From Echinostoma caproni (lineage: Eukaryota > Platyhelminthes > Trematoda > Plagiorchiida > Echinostomatidae): DNA of 11,300 bases. Each line of letters begins with the position of its first letter. Positions within the stretch are counted from its first letter, which is position 1. The notes beneath the pieces are model-generated. The model was not told the DNA's origin and made no database searches. It worked only from the letters and a program-made list of their open reading frames with translations. A program made the translations under genes and the position numbers. Location of the stretch: NCBI GenBank assembly GCA_900618425.1, contig UZAN01000283.1, positions 1 through 11,300 of the forward strand. The letters run 5' to 3'. Shown here one piece after another: positions 1 to 7,613 of the stretch.

Positions 1-439
1 TTTATAATGATTTCCTTAATCTAGTACCATAGAACACTATGAATCAATCGTGTTTTGTTTTGGGATTCGTATCGATTTGGGCTATACGTCACTCAGTTGC
101 TATTTTGTTGACGTACAGTACTCAAACTGAAATCAAACGAGGAAATTATTTCTAAGATGCCCAGACGAGGAAACATGGAAACTGGAGCCCAACAGGAATT
201 AACTCGGCAAGCCTCTGGGAAGGCTGTGAGTTATTCTGATTCTTTAGAAAATGTTCGGTTTGTTTGTCTTGTCAGTACTATTTCATGTGTCAATTCAGAT
301 TTCCAGGATAACGATATGTTTGAAATGCGGGTTTCCGAGCCAGAGCACCAATAGAGATTATTCAGATAGCATTTAGGGCATACAAAGCATGAAAAGACCG
401 ATCATCACAAAGCAAAGACACTTCGAGCTGTGATCATTC
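1..439. other. Unassigned left flank, no gene recognised
   Basis: I recognise no coding or RNA gene here. A 65-codon open frame at 157-354 (+) has no motif I know, no zinc-binding pattern, no signal peptide and no clear relation to the gag that follows, so I do not call it. By position this stretch could hold the leader or LTR remains of the BEL/Pao element that starts near 440. However, I could not match it to any sequence beyond the element's integrase, so an LTR is not supported. Confidence 0.6.
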
Positions 440-1441
440 ATGGTAGCGTTTCTCTGGATGACTAATCTGTCACGAAACAACGAACACACCCACGTAAATG
501 TTGATTTGTCAAGAGTCGAACTGACACCAATCGATGGCATCGCCGAGCAATGCTGTTAATTTGTTTGGATCATTCGTCGAATACAAGACCATCGATGCGG
601 CACAAAGATTCCATTTGTCATGGGAAGACCAAAGAAGCCATACAAGGGTGTGAAATGCTCGGCCCGGAAGCAGGCTATCCAAGGGCAAGAAACATACTGA
701 ATGAGACGTTTTGCCAGCCTTTACGAGTGGAACGAAACATGATGATTGGTCTACTGGCAGAAGTGAGGTGCACAAGAGGCGACAGCAGGTCTCTGTCGAA
801 CTTGGTCATCAAGGGGCAGAACTGCAGCATTGTCCTTAACCACCTTCGGAATCGCTCGAACTTGGATGCACCACATACTCCGGAATCAATATTCAGATGC
901 TTGCCCACCGAACTTCAGACAGCCTGGGTGACCTTAGCCGATAGGATCGAGGAAAGAAACATGGAAGCAACTTTTGACGAACTGACTGAATTCATAAGCG
1001 GTCAGGGTCGCATAGCAACTGGCGAGAGAAGGCATCAGAACGGCGAGACCGTTAACAAGCTTCACGCCATCGGGATCCCAGGGTCCCCACCCTTCCCACA
1101 ATTGGGCAAGCACCAACCTATTTTCATACGAACCACACAAGCTGAATAAGTGCAAGTTGTGCTCAGGTGCTCACAAGCTTTTAGTCTGCCCAGAAGTTTT
1201 GGCAATGAAACTGACGGACCGTTGGTCAGTAGTTAAAAAGACAGGGTCCTGCTGTGTGTGCTTTAGCGATAGCCACCGAGCAGCCTTATGCCGAAACTGA
1301 ACCAAACGTTGTCAAGATAACTGCAACGGTCGACATCACCCCTTACTACCCAACGATGAAACGTTCGAACGAGCAGACAATGGTCGGGTCGATATAAATC
1401 GGAAGGACATAGGAGGTGTTGAATTTGTTTGTGGTTGTTGA
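440..1441 (+). pseudogene. gag: BEL/Pao gag (nucleocapsid-containing), broken
   Basis: Gag forms the particle and its zinc knuckles bind the element RNA. The start is best placed at ATG 440 or ATG 458, both in a frame that reads DLSRVELTPIDG at 503-538. It then shifts: one frame for about 540-640, another for about 640-1105 (with KEAIQGCEMLGPEAGYPRAR near 625-690 and CLPTELQTAWVTLADRIEER near 900-955), then a third to the end. Zinc knuckles follow: CX2CX3HX4C at 1151-1189, CX2CX4HX4C at 1250-1291, and a third Cys/His block at 1310-1340 ending in RHH. A TGA at 1298 separates the second and third blocks without a frame change. The next stop in that frame is 1439-1441. Three frameshifts and one stop make it a pseudogene. 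The similarity to BEL gag is from memory of the family and not from a search. Confidence 0.85.
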
Positions 1442-1861
1442 TCGAGCTGTAACAAATGCTTCGGCATCAATTCTTCACGCAATCTTTTCGCACACATCAT
1501 GGACCATGTATTTGTTTGACTGTGTCACTTTTACATTCTTCTCAATATCGTTGACTCGAGCGGCTGGAGTGGAACTCCGCTATTTTTGAGACGCTGTTTG
1601 ATTTGTATTTATCGTGATTCTCGGAAATTGTGACCCTAGAGGTTTCGTTATCGAGGTTCGTTGTGAATATGCTACTTCAATCTTATTGTTAATTAACAGT
1701 ACCGTGTCAATAATCAATCAAACCCTTTTTTGACGATCGTCTTCTCTCACTGGGATCATTTCGGGCAATATTTGCCTACGTGAAACGTATTGTTATCCGG
1801 ATTGATCGTTCGGTAGAATTCCACAAAAGTATCAATACTGACGCACTCGTAACTCGTTCGA
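1442..1861. other. Unassigned stretch between BEL gag and protease
   Basis: In BEL/Pao elements gag and protease are joined by a variable linker, and 420 bp could simply be that linker decayed beyond recognition. All forward frames are closed by several stops and I see no motif. A minus-strand open frame at 1756-2076 runs opposite the real protease and carries no recognisable domain. I found no terminal inverted repeats or target-site duplication that would mark a separate insertion. Confidence 0.5.
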
Positions 1862-2365
1862 GACGGGTCCTCCAGAATCAACAGGAGGGGTAAAACAAAA
1901 TCCGTTTGCACTATTAGACGGATATTCATTGGACCGGTGCGCTTCGAAATAGTATTCATCCAAGTGGACACGCCGTGTGGTTTGGTCCAAGCCGTGAAAT
2001 TTCTGGACAATGGATCAGATACCACACTCGGGAGAGAGAGCTTTGTGAGTGAACATGATTCAGGAGTACAAAACACCTCACTGGTAATTAGTACGGTTAA
2101 TGAGGCTCACGTAGTTCAAGTTTCCCAATTGAGTCCCAAGTTGGCTTCCACATCTGGGTAAGAAAACATTGAAGTCTACCATGTATTTGTCATCGCAAAC
2201 CTACCAATGAAGGCTTTTGAAAACATCAGGTCGTTGGCGCGGCGTTGGTCTCATCTCCACAACCTGCCCTTCGAAGATAAGTCGGACACCCGAGTGGACG
2301 TATTGATTGGCTTTGACGTGCCCGAGGCGCGTTGGGTTCTTGGACCATTCGATAGGAGGCCGTAG
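1862..2365 (+). pseudogene. pro: BEL/Pao aspartic protease and protease-RT linker, broken
   Basis: This is the retroviral-type aspartic protease that would cut the element's polyprotein. One frame reads from about 1862. The active-site aspartate is at 2006 within FLDNGSDTTL, which fits the BEL form where DNGS or a similar block replaces the usual DTG/DSG. The frame continues to a TAA at 2159-2161 and resumes in the same frame with a block containing IANLPM, a WSHLHNLPF block (about 2249-2275) and a VDVLIGFDVPEA block (about 2297-2335). These are typical of the stretch before BEL reverse transcriptase. A TAG at 2363 is followed within ten bases by a frame change into the reverse transcriptase frame. 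No second aspartate lobe is expected, because these proteases work as dimers. Confidence 0.8.
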
Positions 2366-2372
2366 GGAGTCG

Positions 2373-3140
2373 TACGCCGTGCGCACGATTTTCGGTTGGA
2401 TTCTCTTGGGACCACTCGTTAGTGATGGTAACTACGCAGCCTCAATAAACTACGTCTGACGACCAGATAACCCAATAGGAGACGACCTGGAACGACTGTA
2501 TAACCACGAGTTCGAGGGCAAAGCAGATAATCGAGTATCTATGTCAAGGTAAGACTATGTAGCCCTGGCTATCATAACTGAAAGGACCCGACACAGTGGA
2601 ATCCAATTCGAAGTACCGTGAGCCGAGTCGCATAGACTGACCGATAATCCCGATGTAGCCCTCCTTAGGCTCAGCTCTCTGAAAGGACGATTGAAAAGGG
2701 ATGCATAGTTGAAACAAGCCTATTTTAATGCCGTGAAACACAATTTGGAGTTGGGTTATATCAAACGCGCTGTTGGAGAAGCTGATAATGGACAACCACT
2801 ATGGTACCTCTCACACCACCCAGCTATACACCTTAAGAAACGTCAGAATACCAGGGTTGTGTTCGACTATGCCAGCAGATGTGACGGGGTTGACCCAAAC
2901 GGCTGTCTACTACAAGGCCCAGACCTGACGACTCCGCTGGTTGAAGTGCTGTGCAAATTCCGTAAAGGACCAATCGCGGTAGAGGCTGATATCCAGGAAA
3001 TGCTTACGCAAGTTAAAGTCACCGAAGGACAAAGGGACGTATTACGGTTGTGTTGGTGGCCGGAAGGAAACCTAGACGGACCTGCTCAGAAGTATTGGAT
3101 GATGATGCATCGGTTCGGCGCGATATCCTCTCTGGCCTGA
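2373..3140 (+). pseudogene. pol: BEL/Pao reverse transcriptase, N-terminal half
   Basis: This half carries the fingers and first palm part of the polymerase that copies element RNA into DNA. One frame runs the whole way. It opens with VRTIFGWILLGPLVSD (2379-2426), passes a block with YNHEFEGKADN, then four in-frame stops (near 2457, 2550, 2613 and 2706), then an open run from 2709. Key blocks are YLSHHPAIH, TRVVFDYAS (about 2850-2876), NGCLLQGPDL (about 2898-2927), FRKGPIAVEADI (about 2958-2993, with the first catalytic Asp of the palm in ADI) and MMMHRFGAISS (about 3099-3131). The frame ends at 3138-3140, just where the family would continue toward YVDD. That continuation lies 1.6 kb downstream after the LINE. 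The last 43 bp of recognisable sequence are repeated at 4747-4789. Confidence 0.88.
3069..3111 (+). repeat. Left copy of 43-bp duplication flanking the LINE
   Basis: Compared base by base with 4747-4789, 37 of 43 positions agree. The six differences are at 3077, 3084, 3086, 3096, 3105 and 3110, and five of them are transitions. Both copies encode the same reverse transcriptase segment (NLDGP.QKY.MM.H). The copies sit on either side of the CR1-like LINE, as an old target-site duplication would. Homology may extend further right in this copy, to about 3135, with a deletion in the other copy. Confidence 0.8.
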
Positions 3141-3315
3141 CCAGAAAGTGAGCAACCGCGCGTTTCGAATTTTTGAAGTGCTATAATTTAAGTAAAACTT
3201 TTGCCCTTTTAGTGAAATAACGTACGTTATTTCAAGCCTTTTACGTATCAAGGTATTCCCAAGGTACAGCTATCACTGGAAAAATATCGCTTTTTCCTCG
3301 AGTTCCATTAATTAG
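3141..3315. other. Unassigned junction between BEL RT and LINE
   Basis: No frame gives a recognisable protein. The stretch lies between the last certain BEL residue and the first plausible LINE residue, so it may be the decayed left end of the LINE or unrelated sequence. It contains the 22-bp perfect palindrome listed separately. The exact left end of the LINE cannot be placed. Confidence 0.5.
3213..3234. repeat. 22-bp perfect palindrome
   Basis: The left half is tgaaataacgt and the right half is its exact reverse complement, with no spacer. The next outer bases (3212 and 3235) do not pair, so the symmetry ends sharply. It lies in otherwise unassigned DNA next to the BEL/LINE junction. Its function is unknown. 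A symmetric protein site, a cruciform-forming sequence or a remnant of a small inverted-repeat element are all possible. Confidence 0.9.
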
Positions 3316-4436
3316 ACCGTATTCTTCGTTTTTTGGAGTAGCGTTATAGTCAAAGGCTTAGAGGTATGCCACCTCGACTTCAATAAGCGTTCGACTCTGT
3401 GAACGATCGCCTACTGTTAATCAAGTTGAAAGCCGTCGTCATAGAGGGGCAGATATATAGCCGGATATCTGACTTCTTAAGTGGTTAATCTTTCTCCGTA
3501 AGAGTAGGTAGTTCCAGCTCCAACCTGAGGAACATCACTGGTGGACTACCTCAGGGATCGGTACTGGGACCCATCTTATTCGTACTGTTTATAAATGACC
3601 TAGCCGCAACGCTGCACTCACCTAGCTTTTTCTTCCTGGACGAAGTACAAGCCGTACGATCAGAGGGGCGAGAAGGTCTGGCCGGGGCTATTAGAGCAGT
3701 TCTCAGGTAGACCCTCATGTGGGCTTACCACTGAATGCTGGCAAATGCCAACTGCTGTCACGAGCTGTAGAGGGTATCACAGTGGCCACAAGGAAGGTCC
3801 CTTCACTATGGAGGCGGCGGAAAATGTAAAAGACCTAGGAATCTTGGTAACCGCTGATCTTAGATGGTCGAATCAATGTGCCAGAGCGGCACAGAGAGCC
3901 CGAGGTGAATTATTTAGACTAAGGTCATCGTTGTCCTGCCGTGAACCTGAGGTATTCATACCTTTATACATGGCCCTAATAAGGCTTTACCTAGAGTATT
4001 GTGTCCAGGCATAGTCACTTTCTTCAAAAAGGATGCTGTCTATTTAGAACGGGTTCAATGGCTGGCAACAAGAATGGTTGAGGGCCAGCGTGGCAAAGAA
4101 TATAAGCAAACGCTTCAGGACCTGGGACTATTCTCTTTAGAAAACAGAAGGCTCAGGGAAGATATGATAGAAACCATTAAGATAACGAATAGCATGTCTG
4201 TTATTAGGCCAGAAACCCTGTTCCAGGAACCACTAGATTCCCGTACAAAGGGACACAAAATGAAAATAGCCAAGACTCGGTCTCGATTGATCTCCCGGTC
4301 ACACTCCTTTAGTAACAGGCTAGTCAGTAGTTGGAACAGATTGCCTGTAGAAATAGTAGAACTGCAGGCCGTACTAGCATTTAAGACAGTCCTGGACGAA
4401 CGGTGTTCTGAACTCGTAACTGAAGTTCAGGTCTGA
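3316..4436 (+). pseudogene. CR1-like LINE reverse transcriptase, C-terminal part
   Basis: This is the enzyme that would copy LINE RNA at the nicked target. The reading frame changes at least four times. Frame one gives GLEVCHLDFNK up to about 3388. A second frame (3390-3710) gives FDSVNDRLLL, a TAA at 3486, then GSVLGPILFVLFIND at about 3555-3600. The catalytic ADD position at about 3630 reads FLDE, so one catalytic residue is lost. A third frame (3722 to about 3810) gives GLPLNAGKCQLLS. A fourth (about 3815-4014) gives NVKDLGILVTADLRWSNQC and ends at a TAG at a normally tryptophan position. A fifth (about 4018-4436) gives YLERVQWLATRMV, LGLFSLENRRLREDMIET and SSWNRLPVEIV, the thumb and C-terminal tail typical of CR1 elements. 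The endonuclease and first ORF are absent. Only about 370 of the usual 900 or so residues remain. Confidence 0.88.
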
Positions 4437-4720
4437 CTATCCATCTAGCGGCTTAGGAAAACCATGAGTAGCAGCCGGACATTCAGATTGCATGTTTTTT
4501 GTTTCGTCCCGCCATTTATTGTCATGTAGCCTGGAAGCTGAACACTCACGCATAACAATCTCTCGCCTTGGAGGTGATATGAGGTATCTTTCCCTTTTCT
4601 TTCTCTTTTCAGCAAACAAGTTAAAGACTACTATTAGCAGTGGTGGGTGTCATACTTGACAGCATACCGCCGAAGAAATTCTGGACCCTCCATTGGCCGT
4701 ATTCATTTTCTGTCCTATGC
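4437..4720 (+). other. LINE 3' untranslated region
   Basis: This lies directly after the LINE stop codon and ends in the tandem repeat at 4721. All frames are short and no motif is seen. A pyrimidine-rich run around 4580-4612 is the only compositional feature. CR1-clade elements carry a short 3' UTR recognised by their own reverse transcriptase, and the position and length here fit that role. This is inference from position. Confidence 0.6.
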
Positions 4721-4749
4721 AAACTGAACTAAACTGAACTAAACTGAAC
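4721..4749 (+). repeat. LINE 3'-terminal tandem repeat, 10-bp unit x ~3
   Basis: The unit aaactgaact occurs twice in full, followed by a third copy that matches for nine bases. Many CR1-type LINEs end in a few short tandem units instead of a poly(A) tail. The array stops exactly where the right copy of the BEL duplication begins (4747), which marks the 3' end of the insertion. Confidence 0.85.
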
Positions 4750-5265
4750 CTAGATGGACCTTCCCAGAAGTATCGGATGATGGTGCACCCTTTTGTTCAA
4801 ACTTTGCTTTAAAATTGACTGTAAATCAATTTGCTAAGTGTTTTGATCCACTGTTGACTGCTGTGTTAAGCATAATTTTTACGTGGACGATTTTCTGGGG
4901 TGTTCTGATAGTATCGAAGAAGCAGTTCGACACATTTGCGACTTATCTAAGCTACTGTTCATGAGAGGGTTCAAGTTAACGAAGTGGATGTCTAACAGTC
5001 GTCAAGCAATTGATTGCATCCCAGTTGGTGAACAGTTATCGTGTCTCCGGTACTCACAGGGAAGTTCGTTACAAAAACATAGGGCACTTGGTGTGCAATG
5101 GAATACGGAGAAATATGAGTTTTTGTTCCAACTTCACCTACCGGAAAAGACGGCGACTCGCAGTGGGATCCTGTCCTTGAGATACCGCCTTTACGACCCG
5201 ATGGGGTTCGTCTCACAGTGGCTATTGTCCGGCAAGATTCTACTGCAGGACCTGTGTAGAACAAA
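4745..5265 (+). pseudogene. pol: BEL/Pao reverse transcriptase, C-terminal half with YVDD
   Basis: This half holds the catalytic palm and thumb. Three frames are used. The first reads the duplicated NLDGPSQKY block. The second covers about 4800-4850, with FALKLTVNQFAKCFD. The third runs from about 4865 to 5265. The polymerase motif YVDD is intact at 4880-4891, followed by DFLGCSDSIEEAV, FKLTKWMSNSR (about 4969-5001) and a thumb block LGVQWNTEKYEF. The block DPMGFVSQWLLSGKILLQDL near the end is typical of BEL elements between the polymerase and RNase H. A frameshift at about 5265 passes into the RNase H frame. The same protein is begun at 2373-3140, and the LINE separates the halves. Confidence 0.9.
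4747..4789 (+). repeat. Right copy of 43-bp duplication flanking the LINE
   Basis: This is the partner of 3069-3111, with 37 of 43 bases identical. It starts inside the last bases of the LINE tandem repeat and leads into the second half of the BEL reverse transcriptase. Beyond 4790 it appears to have lost about 20 bp relative to the left copy before the coding sequence resumes. Confidence 0.8.
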
Positions 5266-5991
5266 GTAACTTTGGACGAAGCCTTGTGTGAGGTAGCTCA
5301 CCAAACCTGGCAAGGCTGATGGATGAGCCTTTCCAAGCTGGGCGACATACGGCTGCTCCGTTAGATACCAGGAATACGCCGATGGGAGGCAAGTGAGTTA
5401 CACGTTTTTGCAGACGGGTCGGAGGTTCGATGCAGGGAAGCAGCTCACCGCTACTCTTCTCAACCTCGCTGAAGGAGACATAACAGTTTATTATTCGCGA
5501 AGTCCAGCGTTGCTCCACAAAAAGCAGTCTCAATACCCAGGCTAGAATTGGCTTCAGTGGTTTAAGCCGCTAGGGTAGCGAAGACGCCGAAGTGTTTTCA
5601 CTCGATCGAATGAACCTTAACGTACTGAACCAATTCCGCCATAGTTCTTCACTATGTTAAGAACGTCCGGAAGCGCTTCAGCATATTTGTTGCCAAACGG
5701 CTGGCCATCATCCACGAAGAAACCGAGATATGTCAATGACGGCAAGTGAAATCTGGTGACAATCCAGCCGACTACTGCTCCAGAGGTGTTCTGAACTTGG
5801 AAAAAATCATTAAATGATTACACGGTCCAGCCTTTTTGAAGGGACAGACCAGCGAATGGCCCGACACTAGGATTCTCAATGTTGCTTCGGGCGTGCTGGA
5901 AACTAAGTGCACCGTTACGTTAGTCACTACTTCGATCAACATTTGCTGCAGAGGTTGCATCGGTTTTCACGATAGACAAAAGTGCTGAGGG
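5266..5991 (+). pseudogene. pol: BEL/Pao RNase H domain, broken by stops
   Basis: RNase H removes element RNA from the RNA-DNA hybrid. A single frame runs from 5266 to about 5991 with roughly nine stops, including 5317, 5362, 5611, 5626, 5737 and 5815. Visible motifs are LHVFADGSEV (first catalytic Asp at 5413), SIPRLELA (Glu at 5545), TNSAIVLHYVKN (the family has Asp where Asn is encoded at 5632), RFSIFVAKRL, and QVKSGDNPADYCSRG with the final Asp near 5755. The stops at 5737 and 5815 fall where the family has tryptophan (before RQV and before LHGPAFL). Loss of the Asp at 5632 would abolish activity even without the stops. It continues into the integrase through a frame change near 5985. Confidence 0.88.
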
Positions 5992-7070
5992 TGGTTGTCT
6001 GGCTGACTCGGTTCAAGCAACAACTTTTCATGATGAAAGGACTCCTACTGAACGACACCTTAAATACTGGACCCATCATTCCAGCCGAACTGAAGACAGT
6101 ACAGGCCGTTATTATTCGTATGGTACAATCACAAGCCTTCCCGTCGGAGATCCAGTGGTATAACAAGGTGAATTATGATTCCGACAAACTTTTATTACAT
6201 CACAGCTCTTTCGAAAGGCTCTGTGCCATATTGATAGATGATTTGCTGAGGGGAAGTGATAGGTTGACTAACTCTAAATCGGATTTTGATGCAAAACACC
6301 CCATTATCTTGCCTGACAATCACCACCTCACGCAAACACTCATCATACACACTCAAATGCAAGAGGGTCACGCAGACAAAAACCACCTACTTAATACGAT
6401 CCGCCGTCGCTTTTGGATAGTGAAGGGGAGAGCTAATGTTAAGCGAATGGTGGGCAACCGTCTATTTTGTTTTCGTTAGAAGGCTACGTCTAGCGAACAA
6501 CTGATGGCGTCCTTACCAATTTCCAGGGTACGACAAGGTTGATGGTCCTTCGTCGAAATCAGAGTAAACTACTTCGAATTACTGTGGGTGAGGAGAAAGA
6601 CACCAACAAGGAAATGGTATGGTTGCCTGATAACCTGTCTTCCATCAAGAGCGTTGCATGTAGCGACAGTCCACAGTATTTCGACCGACTCCCCTCTTAT
6701 GATCTGGCAGAGATTCGTGGGTAGGCGAGGCAACCCATCGCATATGTTCTCAGACAACGGATACAATTTCTTTGGTGCACAGAAGGAGTTGAGCAACTGG
6801 CTGATGCGGTTGAACAAACGCGCTCTACAAGATCGGATGACGCAATTTATAACCCAGTGATATTTTAACCCTCCATACGACAGTCACCGTGGTAGAGTGT
6901 GGGAACGACTCAACGATCTATACGGAGAATAATAAAAACGTTATGTGAACAACAGGCTCCAGAGGACGAGACGTTGAGTACTTTTGGGGGAGAGGCGGAA
7001 AGAATACTTACCAACCGATTGCTTTTACCTGTCTCCAGCGATGATACTAGGCATTTCGACCCAACTGAGT
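5982..7070 (+). pseudogene. pol: BEL/Pao integrase, C-terminus lost
   Basis: Integrase inserts the cDNA into host DNA. One frame runs from 5982 to about 6906, then another to about 7070. The N-terminal part has KHPIILPDNHHLTQTLIIH and RRRFWIVKGRANVKRMV, and the zinc-binding end reads FCFR with one expected Cys replaced. Stops occur at 6477, 6540 and 6858. In the core, the first catalytic Asp is replaced by Asn at 6567 (VNYF). The second Asp is at 6753 (SDNG) and the Glu at 6903 (VWERL), which gives a D-X49-E spacing. The final frame gives IRRIIKTLCEQQAPEDETLS and ERILTNRLLLPVSSDD. It then breaks at about 7065 where the family would continue, and a LINE tail follows. The stop at 6858 lies before YFNPP, at a normally tryptophan position. 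Confidence 0.9.
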
Positions 7071-7457
7071 GGCCAGGAACGTTGTGCCGTACTCAAACTC
7101 GAGCCACTGTGGCTTCGGTGCATGAAACTTATTTTCTGCTGCTTTCACCGGCTTATGCATCGCACACCGCTTCCCTCTGAATTCCCACGCCTAACCACAC
7201 GTACAACCTACTCCCTACATCAAAATAACTCACGCCTCATAATCAAAAAATACAGAACAGCAATCAGATCTAAATTCTTTAACATTAAATATACTCGATA
7301 ATGGAACAGATTACCTCCCCATTTAATCACCTGTAACTCCCACTTCGGATTGAAAGTATTACTTAGCCTCTACAAAAGTGTAAAAACAGCCACATACCGG
7401 CGTTGGAAAGTTTTGTTTAAATTAATCGTTTGTTTTACTGCATCAATTGTATTTTGA
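7071..7457 (+). pseudogene. Second LINE: C-terminal tail of a reverse transcriptase
   Basis: One frame from about 7071 reads QERCAVLKLEPLWLR, then HRLMHRTPLPSEFPRL, IIKKYRTAIRSKFF, a TAA at 7299, WNRLPPHLITCNSHFG and LKVLLSLYKSV, ending at TGA 7455-7457. The order 'ERC..L.LE.L..R', then 'R....FF..', 'WN.LP', and finally '.FK.LL' is the signature of the tail of LINE reverse transcriptases of the CR1/Jockey/R1 type. The sequence differs clearly from the LINE at 3316-4436, so this is a separate element. Only the last 125 or so codons are left. The real coding end may be near 7405, because the last codons look random. It abuts the BEL integrase with no recognisable spacer. Confidence 0.7.
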
Positions 7458-7613
7458 TGATTGGTCCGCGGAAGATTTTCATTTTGCCCGTCGAACAATC
7501 TAATTGGTTCAGGGTTATATATAAACCCTGTGATTCCCTTACCAAATGTGATTCGTGTCCAGTGGACCAGAGAAAATATATTGAGAACATTTCCTGAAGA
7601 ACTACCTTTTGAT
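7458..7613. other. Short AT-rich stretch before Gypsy gag, possible LTR remnant
   Basis: This lies between the second LINE tail and the first codons of the Gypsy gag, exactly where a 5' LTR end and leader should sit. It contains a TATA-like sequence within an inverted repeat (listed separately). I cannot prove an LTR because the second copy would be outside the window and no clear TG..CA ends or primer-binding site are visible. Confidence 0.35.
7510..7530 (+). promoter_or_regulatory. TATA-like site inside a 7-bp inverted repeat
   Basis: The arms cagggtt (7510-7516) and aaccctg (7524-7530) are exact reverse complements around a 7-base spacer, atatata. The decamer tatatataaa at 7516-7525 matches a TATA box well. 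It is about 90 bases before the Gypsy gag start, a plausible place for the LTR promoter of the element. Promoter function is inferred from position and composition only. Confidence 0.35.

Larger units (their letters stand above)
3316..4749 (+). mobile_element. CR1-like non-LTR retrotransposon (LINE), 5'-truncated
   Basis: The element keeps only the last part of its reverse transcriptase, a 3' untranslated region of about 280 bp and a short tandem repeat at the very 3' end. That is the usual outcome of target-primed reverse transcription that stops early. The LINE lies inside the BEL/Pao reverse transcriptase in the same orientation, with a 43-bp duplicated target segment on both sides. The insertion is therefore younger than the BEL copy, yet it has itself collected frameshifts and stops. 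The left end is set at the first plausible coding residues, near 3316, and could lie up to about 175 bp further left. Assignment to the CR1/Jockey superfamily rests on the RT and the C-terminal motifs. Confidence 0.85.
440..7070 (+). mobile_element. BEL/Pao LTR retrotransposon, degenerate, split by a LINE
   Basis: The domains are in the order gag, aspartic protease, reverse transcriptase, RNase H, integrase, with the protein style of BEL/Pao elements. Diagnostic parts are a gag rich in CCHC knuckles, a protease with DNGS in the active-site position, a linker ending in a FGWILLGPL-like block, YVDD in the polymerase palm, an RNase H ending in DNPAD.CSRG, and an integrase with SDNG followed by VWER. 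Reading frames change at least eight times and there are more than a dozen in-frame stops, so this is a dead copy. A CR1-like LINE occupies about 3316-4749 inside the reverse transcriptase. The right end is lost near 7070, where a second LINE tail begins. No LTRs are identified. The class call is firm; the exact ends are not. Confidence 0.9.

Noticed and set aside
157..354. 65-codon open frame in the left flank
   Set aside because: No recognisable motif, and an open frame of this length is expected by chance. It is not joined to the BEL gag, whose first recognisable residues come from a different segment (440 onward).
1442..1861. A separate insertion between BEL gag and protease
   Set aside because: No terminal inverted repeats, tail or target-site duplication could be found. 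A short shared word (ttgatcg near 1438 and 1802) is too small to count. A decayed linker explains it.
1756..2076. 106-codon minus-strand open frame
   Set aside because: It lies opposite the BEL protease and adjacent linker, carries no domain I know and is best explained as a chance antisense frame.
6588..6860. A domesticated host integrase gene
   Set aside because: The core is open for 90 codons, but the first catalytic Asp is lost, stops lie on both sides and the flanking domains are all BEL/Pao, so it is part of the dead element.
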